A model generated the notes under the pieces. That model was not told the origin of the DNA and searched no databases. It worked only from the letters and a program-made list of their open reading frames with translations. Shown one piece after another: positions 48,856-59,897 of a stretch of 64,000 bases of DNA. Origin of the DNA: Gigantopelta aegis (Eukaryota > Mollusca > Gastropoda > Neomphalida > Peltospiridae). The position numbers and the translations under genes are program-made. The stretch lies in the NCBI RefSeq assembly GCF_016097555.1, contig NC_054702.1:89931298-89995297 (forward strand), written 5' to 3'. Position 1 is the stretch's first letter, and each line of letters starts with the position of its first letter.

Positions 48856-49048
48856 TTAATATTACTATTTCTTACATATACATTTACAACATGGAATATA
48901 TGGACGGCCACAGTGACAAACCAGGTAAATCATCACAGCATTTTTTTTGTCATGGACAACGTCCGATTTTCATGGCAAAGCGGCAAGTAAGGAAGGTCAA
49001 CCACATCATTTACCATTGTTGCTGTGGTAAAATTCAAACTCTGCACAT

Positions 49049-49836
49049 TTGATAAATCTATGTCAATCCAGAAAAATTCTTATCGATGCTGTACAATGCA
49101 GCAAAGGGTTAGATGCCAACAGAACAGGCTGGCACAACTATTTGAACGTAATGTGTGACAAAAATGGGATTAATACTTATTTGCTAAAGTCCATAGCTAC
49201 AAATAGCATACATTTTAAGAATCGTATCTCAACGGTGTTACAAAACAATAGTAATTATAAGCACAAAATATCTGCATCAAAGAAACTACTTTACTATAAA
49301 TTTATTGACTGCCTCTACAAATGTGCAACATACATTGATAAGATAAAAAAATGCAAACTTCCGACCGGCCATAACTCGAAATAAAAATTGGAAGGTATAA
49401 AAATTTTGAATACCACAAAAGTATATGCAAAATATGCAACTCTGTTGTTGAAGATGAATCACACATTTTAATAAAATGTCAAGGCCAAGTACAAAATGCA
49501 GAAATATACTATACAAAAAAAAACTACACCAAATAAACCTAACATTTACTCTATTAACAGACACTGAAAACCTTTTATTTCTACTTCTCTGTCCAGCACA
49601 TATTGTGCCAATCCTATTGCATCCAGGGCTAGCTCTGGGTGAGCAAAATGTTTCGCCAAATTTTCTATTAAACTTCAAAAATTGCAGAAATAAACAGTTA
49701 CTTTCGCCAAATTAAAATAAAATTTGCCAACTATTTTCAAAATATGTCTTGTTTTTGTTTTCTTGCTATTGATATTATTGTTCATGTAGTTATAATTGAT
49801 TATTCATATATGGAAATAAATTGTTGATTGATTGTT
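49049..49836 (+). mobile_element. LINE-C 3' fragment (CR1/RTE-like tail)
   Basis: A 111-residue frame (49049-49384) reads NRTGWHNYLNVMCDKNGINT onward. After a frameshift near 49385, another frame gives RYKNFEYHKSICKICNSVVE and DESHILIKCQ, the Cys-rich end motif of molluscan non-LTR elements. The 3' region ends with AATAAATTGTTGATTGATTG, a TTGATTG-type tail. Only the last portion of the ORF is present. Confidence 0.65.
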
Positions 49837-50065
49837 TTGCATCAGGGGTTTTTATATGTGCTTTTTCACAGAAATCCACATGTCAACAAATCTGTTAGCC
49901 CAACAGGCTGGTGCTTTTAAAAAAATGTAATATCTGTGATCCATTTAAAAAATAAATCAATCTACCAGTGGACTTTTATTGTATCTAATTTGTAAACCAA
50001 TCAGGATACGGTGTGAGAGGTCTTTCGTTTTTCAGAATTAAAATGATCATTGGTAATATGGTCAC

Positions 50066-50488
50066 TGAAAATAGGCCACAAGCATGTTATCATCACCAGT
50101 CTATGTAAAAATAGGCCACAAGCATGTAATCGCCACCAGTCTGTGTAAAAATAGGCCGCAATAATGTTGTCACCACCAGTCTGTGCAAAAATAGGCCGCA
50201 AGCATGTTATCGCCACCAGTCTGTGCAAAAATAGGCCGCAATAATGTTGTCACCACCAGTCTGTGCAAAAATAGGCCACAAGCATGTAATCGCCACCAGT
50301 CTTGTGTAAAAATAGGCCGCAATAATGTTGTCACCACCAGTCTGTGTAAAAATAGGCCACAAGCATGTTATCGCCTCCAGTCTGTGCAAAAATTGGCTGC
50401 AAGCTTGTTCAAAAATAGGCCGCAAGCATGTTATTGCCACCAGTCTGTGCAAAAATAGGCCGCAAGCATGCTATCACCACCAGTCTTT
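50066..50488. repeat. 40-bp minisatellite, about 10-11 units
   Basis: The unit is GTGCAAAAATAGGCCGCAAG then CATGTTATCGCCACCAGTCT. A second type carries ATAATGTTGTCACCACCAG in its second half. Types alternate over the central copies, giving an 80-bp higher-order period. One unit near 50390-50410 is truncated. Long frames on both strands are by-products. Confidence 0.95.
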
Positions 50489-51655
50489 CCAGGATATCTA
50501 GGGAAGATGTTTCATAAAATAAGAAGTCCAAAGTGAACATTTATCGGTACTGGTATATTTAGTAATATGGAAAGATTCCAAATTACACTGTTCAAATTAT
50601 AATATTTTAATAAAGAAAACTTCTACTTCCGGTTATAAAATTTACGCTAAACAGTTGTCTGTTTTCATTAAGAATGCAATATCATTAAGTAGTTAATAAA
50701 TAATGTGTCATTGAAACTAATAAATACAATGTTTTGATATGACTAAAATGAATGCGTCTGAGAATTAACAAAGTTTGACTGGTCCCTGCAAACGGTCCGA
50801 CATGGCAACAAGTGAGCTATATAACACTAAACCGTCCGTGTCTTGATGTCTGTTATGTGAGCCAAAAGTGAAAATGTACTAGTGTAGCATCCTTATAAAA
50901 GGTAATTACATGGATGTGGATTTGAGCCAACCGTATGGGGGCCCTCTTTGGGTAAATACTGAAAACGTCAATTTTTTTTATTTTTTTATTTTTTAGGGGT
51001 GTGTGTCAAAATGTATATTCTAGAGTTCTTACATGTAATAACAAATTGATCTGAGTGTCTAACACTGAGTTTCTCATTGTAAAAGGTCAAAATTGAAGGT
51101 CACACGGTCAATATCCAAATTCACCCTAATTTCTGTGATTTTGTGCATAATGAATTTTTTCGAATGTACAGTCATAGTGAGAAACAGTTTTGATGGTATT
51201 GTGAATATATAACATAGTATTCTACTATAAAAGTAGAATTTGTATCTGCCATTAATAATGTGTGGATCTTCATGCTGAAATATACAGAAAAAACAGATTT
51301 CAACACTTCATTATGAAACAATTGTCACCCATAGCAATAATTGATGAAAACTAATATTTTTAATGAACTAACTAGATAACTAGCTTCTTTGTATGTTCCT
51401 TATATCAGAACTACCAAACAGGTAATACATTACCATATAGTGGCTGTTTGTTTGATGGTCACCTATTGTGTGGATGACCATGGAGTAACAATGTGATATG
51501 AAGTTTTATTGGATGGTATGGTGCATCTATCTTTTGGTGTACTGTTTACAGTTCTTAAGTTACACTGGTCTCGTATGGCTTTCCATGGTGTAAATGACCC
51601 ATATTATCAAATTAACTTCAAACCAAGTTTGACAAAATCTGTTCATAAACTTTAA
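50489..51655. other. SRF intron 2, no supported feature
   Basis: AT-rich with no repeat match or exon that I can support. Confidence 0.5.
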
Positions 51656-52127
51656 GGTCTCACTACACAGATCACTTCCGGGTGAGAGTTCATTAATCAC
51701 GGTCCACTATAGTTCCTAATTGTGACACATGTTACTGTTCACATATTCACTTCTAGGAAATGGTGAAGAATTAAAACAATATGTATGTTTAACGGTAAGC
51801 CTTCCGGCTGTATTTTGCCCATGTTATTTTGTAATATTGTGCATCAACCTTTTGGGACATGGGTATATAGCGCAAATGACAGCCAGAATGAATCGGTTAA
51901 TGAACCACCTGTTCGGACTGGTACTACATCCAGATGCGGTCATATAGCAAAAAACTGAGACGAAAACGTTCTCAATTTTGGAGTGAAAATAAATGCTTAT
52001 ATAATGTATGTTTGCAATGGTGTATGTTGTTAGTGCCAACGAGAACCCGTTCTATTAGCAATCTTCTTTTGAAGTTGGGCAATTTAACATGGGTTTCAAT
52101 GGCAGATGACATCTGTGTAGTGAGACC
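51656..52127. mobile_element. 472-bp MITE, copy 2 (inverted relative to 6341-6819)
   Basis: Same TIRs GGTCTCACTACACAG / CTGTGTAGTGAGACC. Interior GGGTGAGAGTTCA, CATTAATCACGGTCC and ACGAGAACCCGTTC match copy 1 in reverse. TAA precedes the left end but the right flank is AGA, so the target duplication has decayed or the end was exchanged. Confidence 0.85.
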
Positions 52128-53162
52128 AGAACATAAATATAGCGAAAAAGGTCATAGAAAATGCCTTTGCTCAGTCAGTAATGGAAGTTGGTTTGACACA
52201 AAAAATTGTATGAAGTTGAACCCCCATTACCATACACAGTGTATGAATGTATGATATTGAAATCATTTTATTATTATTTTCACTTTATTTGTAATTTGTA
52301 ATATTTTAAGTTATTAATACACATGCTTTAAGAATCTGAGATAAATAAATGAAGTAAGATGTGAATGTGTTTAAATAGTTCCACAACATTTGTTTCAGAA
52401 TCAAAATATTTGGTAATATTGTAAACTTGTACTGATATTAACCATTCCAAATTATGCAAAATTAATCAATGTTCTAATTTTAAAAAATGCAACTATAATT
52501 TGTAAATTACAGTAATATTATGAGTCATGAATTTTACATTGTGAATAAAAATAAGCCCGTTTATAATAGTTGAGTCATCCATTTCAGTAGAATTCTTGCC
52601 ATTTTTAATACATTTATTATTTTATTTCATTTTGTATCAATTATTAAATAAACCTAAGATAATAATGAAACCTTTATATACAGATTATTAACTTTCTAGT
52701 TTTCTGTTTTCATTTTAGTGTTAATCCAATATTCTTTGTATTAATAATAAATACATGTAGGTTAATGGTGTCTTGGTTATAATATAGACCTGTATATTTT
52801 GATTATTTCTTCTAAGCTCCATGTTTCTAATCATAGTCTCTAATTCAATGCATGAAATGGAACAGCGTATGTTCCATGGTCTTCTTTCCGGGAGTAACTG
52901 CTCAGCAGTTGTGCCTGGCTATATCAATGAATTGAACATGCTCTGACTGAGGTGTAAGGTTTCCTTATTCAGAATTCTGTAGGTTGAGGCTCCACATGGT
53001 GACTGCAGAAAACGTTTTGCTTTCTCAGAATTTTGATCTATTCAGTTTAATATTGAATAGCAACTACTGCTTAAAGTTTTAAAATTAGGTAGTGATGTCC
53101 AATACTTGCATATTGAATTGTGATGTAATACTGAACAAAATGATCCCTGGTGTTTGGGTGTA
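52128..53162. other. SRF intron 2, no supported feature
   Basis: AT-rich with only short frames; nothing recognised. Confidence 0.5.
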
Positions 53163-53562
53163 AAAAAAGTTTGTTTTATTTAACGACGCCGCTAGAGCAC
53201 ATTGATTTTTTATCTTATCATCGGCTATTGGCCGTCAAACATATGGTCATTCTGACACTGTTTTTAGAGGAAACCCGCTGTCGCCACATAGGCTACTCTT
53301 TTTACGACAGGCAGCAAGGGATCTTTTATTTGCGCTTCCCACAGGCAGGATAGCACAAACCATGGCCTTTGTTGAACCAGTTATGGATCACTGGTCGGTG
53401 CAAGTGGTTTACACCTACCCATTGAGCCTTGCGGAGCACTCACTCAGGGTTTGGAGTCGGTATCTCGATTAAAAATCCCATGCCTCGACTGGGATCCGAA
53501 CCCAGTACCTACCAGCCTGTAGACCGATGGCCTGCCACGACGCCACCGAGGCCGGTGGTGTT
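53163..53562 (-). repeat. SINE-3 (composite), full length, minus strand
   Basis: The inverse tail TTATTTAACGACGCCGCTAG and body GGAAACCCGCTGTCGCCACA resemble SINE-1. The inverse head GATCCGAACCCAGTACCTAC, CAGCCTGTAG and CGACGCCACCGAGGCCGG resembles SINE-2. A family-specific middle (CCATTGAGCCTTGCGGAGCA, AAAAATCCCATGCCTCG) joins them. Confidence 0.9.
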
Positions 53563-54057
53563 TGGGTGTATGCTGCTTGCTAATTTAATATTAGTCACAT
53601 GACGACATTTGGATTGACTAGAAGTAATGAAAAATAAATTGCATCAACAACATCACACTGTTGTACAACATTTTTGGTGTAGCTTATTATTATTTTTTTA
53701 TTTCACATGCATCGATCAACCACAAATTCTTTGAATTCCAAATTACAAAACACAGTATATTATAGCATCATCTTAATTCTTACATGTTCACATTCTTTTG
53801 AAATATCTAGTGAGCAAGCATGCAGGAAGGTTTTTTCACCAAAATATAGTCTGGTTATAATTGTCTTGCAATGCATCACACAACAGGCCAGCACTTTGTT
53901 ACATCCTGTTCCAGGTATAATTAAAATTGGATAAGTTAACAACACTAACATATTCTGGTATTTATTTTAGCTCTATAATGTTTAAAACTTTCAAAAGCTG
54001 TATCACTGATTTCATGTTGGACACGGGACAGATAAAATTTCTCTCATGAACTTAATG

Positions 54058-54457
54058 CTAGACGACTGGCGTTGTGGTTAGGCCTTCGGACTATAGGCTG
54101 GTAGGTACTGGGTTCGTATCCCAGTCGAGGCATGGGATTTTTAATCCAGATACCAACTCCAAATCCTGGGTGATTGTTCCACAAGGCTCAGTGGGTAGGT
54201 GTAAACCACTTGCACCAACCAGTGATCCATAACTGGTTCAACAAAGGCCATGGTTTGTGCTATCCTGCCTGTGGGAAGCGCAAATAAAAGATCCCTTGCT
54301 GCCTGTCGTAAAAGAGTAGCCTATGTGACGACAGCAGGTTTCCTCTAAAAAAAACAGTGTCAGAATGACCATATGTTTGACGTCCAATAGCCGATGATAG
54401 GATAAAAAAATCAATATGCTCTAGTGGCATCATTAAGTAAAACAAACTTTATTTTAA
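54058..54457 (+). repeat. SINE-3 (composite), full length, plus strand
   Basis: Head CTGGCGTTGTGGTTAGGCCT then GGTAGGTACTGGGTTCGTAT (B-box region), middle CGAGGCATGGGATTTTTAAT, body CAAAGGCCATGGTTTGTGC and tail GCCGATGATAGG, AAACAAACTTTATTTT. Facing copy lies at 53163-53562. Confidence 0.9.
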
Positions 54458-54459
54458 TG

Positions 54460-54570
54460 CTAGACTACCAATTGTCACGGTGGAGTTGGCCAACTCACTG
54501 ATCTCACAATTTCTGCAACTGTTAAGTTGCTAGTCTGAGCAATGCTAGTCTGAGCAATCCTACAACTCGA
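54460..54570. repeat. partial relative of the TGCTAGG MITE
   Basis: AATGCTAGACTACCAATTGT and CACGGTGGAGTTGGCCAACT resemble the start of 43868-44096; a 14-bp GCTAGTCTGAGCAAT unit is duplicated at 54530-54560. Confidence 0.5.
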
Positions 54571-54848
54571 TTCTCATCATATACAATTTTGCACATTTGA
54601 AAATATGATTACATACAGTAAACTAACCTTTCAGTCATGTTTATTTGCTGCAATATTCAGTTGAAAAAAAAAAATTATGTAGGAAGGATTAAAATTGCCA
54701 TATTTGAAAAAATTCTAAAGTTAAAGTCCTGCTGTTTGTGTATTGTCTGTAGCTAGTGTGTATTTAATTTCTCTTTCAGAAAATCTATCACAGCAAACTG
54801 TTGACTTTTTTTTCTTCTTTTTTTGTACTGTAGGGGCAATATTAAAAG

Positions 54849-54999
54849 AATCCTTCATATGTGTCCATGTGGGACAGGGCTTTTCCACCTGAGGGTACAT
54901 AATTTGTTGTCAGGGACAAGGCTTGCCGAGTCCCTGACATCATATTATGTATCCGAGGGTGGAATAGCCCTGTCCCACATGGATACATAATGGAGGATT
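54849..54999. mobile_element. 151-bp foldback element
   Basis: The left arm AATCCTTCATATGTGTCCAT then GTGGGACAGGGC is mirrored by the inverse at the right; arms are about 55 bp with few mismatches. The loop holds a second palindrome, GTCAGGGACAAGGC / GCCGAGTCCCTGAC. Confidence 0.85.
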
Positions 55000-55003
55000 A
55001 TTT

Positions 55004-55341
55004 TTCTCCCATCCAGTAGATAAAAAAACAAGCATTTTGGAAAAACGTTGAAAAACCTACATTTTTTACATTTTATCTTACAATAAAATAATCATAACCA
55101 TTTAAAAGATCATACCCAAAAATGGTTTATACTAAAGGTATAAACCGAAAATGATAGTATAATTTCATTATGACAGCAGGTTTCCTTCTTTTTATGAAAT
55201 ATAAAAAGCCGTTTACGGAACGTCACCCAATGTTAATATCAGCTCAAACAATAGAAGTCACGTGGTCATGCAAGACAGATTTATTCCGCATGGGCTGACG
55301 TCATGGAATACACATGTCTTGCATGACTAGGGATGGGAGAA
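55004..55341. mobile_element. possible TIR element next to the foldback
   Basis: TTCTCCCATCC at the left and its exact inverse GGATGGGAGAA at the right; CATGCAAGAC / GTCTTGCATG is inverted near the right end. It may be one larger element together with 54849-54999. Confidence 0.45.
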
Positions 55342-55867
55342 TACACTATTCTATTAGGTGTATAAAATGGTCTGCAAGATTCATATTTACAGGGGACAAC
55401 ATTTCAAAAGCTTAGGTAACTGGAAGTCAGTTCACATGAGTTTTACTTAGGTAACCAATTGTTCGGGTACGTGAATATAGTTCTCGTAACTGATGAGTTA
55501 GGCCTACCTAATTCTAAAACACTTGAACTATGGTTCTGTGCTACATTGGTGGTTCAAATGTATTTAAAGACAAACTGATTTTCACTTTCATTACAGATAT
55601 ATGGCACTTATAATTTTAGAATGTAATTGTTCACCACGTAACCGATTGGCACTTCTCGTGATCTTAAAGTTGTGTAACCAACACGCGAACAGAACAACAG
55701 TTCTTCTGAAATATTGTGCCCTGTATTTATATACACACACACACCCATTCAGATCACACTATGATAATGCACCTGTACTGTTCATACTTATTTACCACCA
55801 CTATTTATTTTTGCTTAGTATATAAGTAGCCCTTGTTAGTGGAGGCTATATACACGGCTGTCATATA

Positions 55868-57435
55868 TACATATGGAAATAAATTAAGCAACACCCAATT
55901 CATAGACCTATAATTCTGTGAATTACGAAAATACAGCATTTTTTTGAATGATTTATTGACATGTGGCATCTTGCTGAATAGCATGACTTTCATGGAGATA
56001 TTTAATGCACGTGCAATGACGAACAATGCACGTGAAATGTCATACCCTTAACAGTGTTGAAATCAAGTTTGTAATGATTACATGTCACACTCTCTCTTGT
56101 CAATTTGCATTGAATATTCAGTACCATAATTGTCATGGCACGTCGTAAATTGTCAGAGGCGACAAGGTGGCAAATTATTGGCATGAAAAATGCAGGAATG
56201 TCCCTCAGACAAATTGGACGTCAACTTGGGCGCAATATTTCCATCATTTCAAGACTTTTGAACAAACACAGGGCTACCAATGATGTTAAAAATTGTCCAA
56301 GACCTGGCAGACCCTGTAAGACAACAATAAGAGAGGATAGAACATTGTTGAGACTTGTTAGGCGCCGTTCATGGGACTCAAGCACATCTTTAAAACAACA
56401 GTGGTTACCAGGGAGAGCTATTTCCTACAGGACCATCAGGAATCGGCTGAAAGCAGCAGGATACAGGGCCAGAAGACCCATCAAGCGTATAAAACTGTCT
56501 CCAGCTCACAAAGCAGCACGACTTGCCTGGTGTAATCAACGTGTTCGCTGGAACATTGCATCGTGGCGGAGGGTTCACTTTTCCGATGAGTCGTTTCTTA
56601 TTGCATATGGTGGATGGTCGTACACGTGTCTGGAGACAAAGGAATACAGCCATGGTTCCCCGCAATATCCAGGAGACGGTTCCCTTTGGGGGAGGGTCAG
56701 TCACCATTCATGGTAACCTTAATGGGCCTCGGTATCAACAGGAGATCCTTGAGAGAGCTGTTGTCCCCCATTTTGATAATCATCCTCTAGCCACAAGACC
56801 TATCTTCATGGATGACAATGAAGGTCTCACAGAGCACGTGCTGTCACCCAGTTCTTGCAACAGAATGCTGTTGAGACCATTCCATGGCCAGCCATGAATC
56901 CAGATCTCAATCCCATTGAGCATCTGTGGGACATTTTAGGCCGTCGTGTTCGACAGAGAGACCCACCTGTCCAGACTCTCAATGAATTGACTGCTACTTT
57001 GCATGAGGATTGGAACAGGATTCCTCAAAATCAAATCCAGAGATTGATCCAAGGAATGAGGAGGCGTCTTGAAGCAGTTGTTCGTGTGCAGGGAGGTTAC
57101 ACGAGGTACTGATGGAAAGTCAATATTCGGACTTGCCAGACATTATTCTTCAATTCCGTGAACCAGATGTGTGCATGGTACTGGCAGTTAAGTCTGTGCA
57201 ACAACAGTGAAATTCGTAATGTTTTTGAATGAAATGAAGACATTTTCCAAATCTGTACCATCTTCAAATAAACCACATTATGTCATGGTATTATTGGCTT
57301 TGTTTCTCCTCATCCCTTGCTGTTCATTGAAAATTTCATATGGTATGGAAATCTTTGACACATTTCATGCACCAGTTCATTAAAGTCGCTCAGTCTGAAC
57401 AAATATGGGTGTTGATTAATTAATTTCCATATGTA
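55868..57435 (+). mobile_element. Tc1/mariner element Tc1-2, dead
   Basis: TIRs CATATGGAAATAAATTAAGC with AACACCCA and the inverse TGGGTGTTGATTAATTAATT with TCCATATG; TA flanks at 55868-55869 and 57434-57435. Element length 1564 bp. Confidence 0.9.
56135..57112 (+). pseudogene. Tc1-2 transposase pseudogene
   Basis: Begins MARRKLSEATRWQIIGMKNA with HTH SLRQIGRQLGRNISIISRLL and PRPGRPCKTT. The frame moves after HFSDES (near 56592, about 2 bp lost) to SRFLLHMVDGRTRVWRQ. The GGGSVTI-HGNLNG join lacks roughly 18 codons normally present between GGGSV and HGNLNG. A further 1-bp loss after DDN (near 56822) restores the first frame for AVETIPWPAMNPDLNPIEHL through GGYTRY. Catalytic D, D and E remain recognisable across the frames. 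Clearly non-functional. Confidence 0.9.
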
Positions 57436-58351
57436 TATATTGCCATCTCCTATATTTATAAACACAGATTAGTATACTTTAAATTGTAATTACTCATGGG
57501 GACATGGCATATTTGGCATAATAATGGATTTGCCATGTTGGAAAATTAATGTGGTAATCTTAAGCCTGAAACTATTGATGTTTTGTTTAGGTTTTTCCGT
57601 GTACAACTAATGATAAATTTGCCTGCACATATTCAGTTGCAGTATTTGTTTGTTATGTACATACACCTGCAAGTTAAGAGTGTAGAGCCTCACTGACTGT
57701 AGATAGCAGCAGATTTATATGGCCTTCCTTGCCTTATTTGGCTCATCCTTTGTTACCATATGGGTTTACAATCTTTAGGCTAGTATGCATAAACCTCGGT
57801 AGCAATATACTTGGAAATGATAATTACTAGCTTGTTTTGCTAATCTGAAAGCTCATAATTCTAGGATCAGAGGCGGATAGATACAGTTCAGACAAAGTTA
57901 ACATAGCAGTCGCTTGTTTGCTTTTGTGTGGAGCCAGTAATGTTTATGAATACTGGCCTGAAATGAGTTAATGTAAGTTTCCCAAATTGGTTCTTCACCA
58001 TGTGTGTATCTTGTCTGTTACTGGCCTCTTGGAATTCTATTTTGGATGCTTTAGATTACAGACCATTTCAGGCTGTCTATGAATACATCTGTTAAACTTC
58101 AATGCATTTAATATATATGTGTGTGTGTGTGGTATTTTTATTACATTTTGTGCTAATTTCAGGCACGGATGCAGGATTTCTGAAAGGGGGGTCTAAATGT
58201 GATGACTGATCTCTCCTTTTACGCAGAACAGTTAATATAATCACGTTTCCCCTTAAAGGTTATGGTCGGTTTTCAAAAAGGGGGGTGGGGGTGGGGTCCA
58301 GTCCCCTGGATTCATTACTGAATTTTTATTTGAAAATCCTGATGTTATATA
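57436..58351. other. SRF intron 2, no supported feature
   Basis: Contains (GT)n near 58118-58131 and a G-rich run near 58280-58298 only. Confidence 0.5.
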
Positions 58352-59897
58352 TACTGAACAAAAAAAGAAACTTCCGATTTGTACATATAGTATTTGTTGT
58401 GTTAAAGAATTCATTGTGTAATGAAATTATATAGGTAGTATTAGCCTTGAGCTGTATTATCAGGATTCATGAATTTTATCGATTATGTTTGCACTGTTAA
58501 TCGTCGACAACGTGAAATTCAGTTTGCACGTGCATGCATGGTTCGACATGTCCCGTGTAGTATTCAGTCAATTTGTTTTACTTGTCTTACTGACAATGTT
58601 GTCAAGTGAACGAAAACGCTTCAAAATTTGTAAAAAAAAATTAACGTTTTTTACCTTGTAGCATTTTTAGTATGCCAAGAATACCCAATAATTTACGCGA
58701 ACGGGCGATTGGCATGCTTGATGCTGGCATGTCAACAGAAGACGTTGCAAGGCATGTTGGGAGTTCTAGTCAAGCGATATGAAATCTTCACATAAGATTT
58801 CCAACGACAGGAAGCACCAACGACTTGCCACATCGTGGATGTCCGCGTGTTACAATGCGTGGTCAAGACCGCTATATCATGAACACGCATTTGCGCAATC
58901 GATTCCAAACTGCCACTGCTAATGCTGCTAACACACCTGGGCTTCATAATAACCAAATCAGTGGGCAAACTGTTCGTAATCGTCTGCGGGAGAACGGTTT
59001 ACATGCACAACGTCCTTACGTCGGATGCGTTTTAACGCAACATCATTGTCTAAATCGTCTTAATTGGGCACGTGTACACACTCGTTGGATACGGCAATGC
59101 TGGAATACCGTTCTTTTTTCGGATGAATCCAGATTTTCTTTACAACGTGGTGATGGCAGGGTGCGCGTCTACCATAGGAGAAATGAACGCTATGCTAGCT
59201 GTTGTGTTCTTGAACGAGATCGTTTCGGGGGTGGGGGTTCTGTCATGGTCTGGGCAGCCATTGCCCATGGTTATCGTTCACCACTAGTCATCATTGATGG
59301 CAATTTAAATGCTCAACGTTACCACGATGACATTTTCGCTCATCACGCCATTCCTCTGTTCCATAACAACGCCAACATCTTGATTTTTCAGCATGATAAT
59401 GCCACCTCTCATACAGCTAGAGACACTGTAAATTTTCTTAGGACAAATAACATTGATTTCATTGATGACTGGCCCGCTAAAAGTCCTGATCTCAACCCCA
59501 TCGAGCATGTCTGGGATAGTCTGGACAGACGATTGAGGCGTCGTCCCAACCCACCCGCTAATGTCAACGAACTTCGTCAAGCGCTCATTCAGGAATGGAA
59601 CAATATTCCACAGGCAGAAATCAACACTTTAGTCAATTCTATGCACCTGCGATGCACTGCAGTGGTCAATTCAAGAGGTGGTCATACCCATTATTAAGTG
59701 GGTGTTTTTATTTTTAACCCCTACCACACTTGGTCAAAATTTCTCCCAGTTTCTGTTAACCTATGGCCATGATTTTTACACCAAACGATGCATCATGGAA
59801 CACTCTTTAAACGCATATATAACAATTATTCCCCCGGTTTGTTTTCATCAAGTTATGTTTAAGCAAAGTTAGCAGAAGTTTCTTATTTTGTTCAGTA
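58352..59897 (+). mobile_element. Tc1/mariner element Tc1-3, one-stop copy
   Basis: TIRs CTGAACAAAAAAAGAAACTT and the inverse AAGTTTCTTATTTTGTTCAG, with TA flanks (58352-58353 and 59896-59897). Element length 1542 bp. It differs from Tc1-1 and Tc1-2 in TIR and protein, so three separate Tc1 lineages are present. Confidence 0.9.
58672..59697 (+). pseudogene. Tc1-3 transposase with one in-frame stop (341 codons)
   Basis: ATG at 58672 reads MPRIPNNLRERAIGMLDAGM, with an HTH up to QAI. Codon 37 at 58780 is TGA, then the same frame continues unbroken (NLHIRFPTTGSTNDLPHRGC) to GGHTHY at 59697. TGA sits where relatives have Arg, so a CGA-to-TGA transition at a CpG is the likely cause. The rest is intact: FSDESRF, GGGGSVMVWAAI, FQHDNATSHTA and KSPDLNPIEHVWDS. 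I count 35 residues between the second D and E, one more than in Tc1-1. Confidence 0.9.

Noticed and set aside
50001-50458. Open frames on both strands with 40-residue repeats
   Set aside because: A 40-bp unit read in three phases gives long frames by chance; opposite strands are equally open.
56405-56707. Minus-strand frame within Tc1-2
   Set aside because: Shadow of the transposase pseudogene on the other strand.
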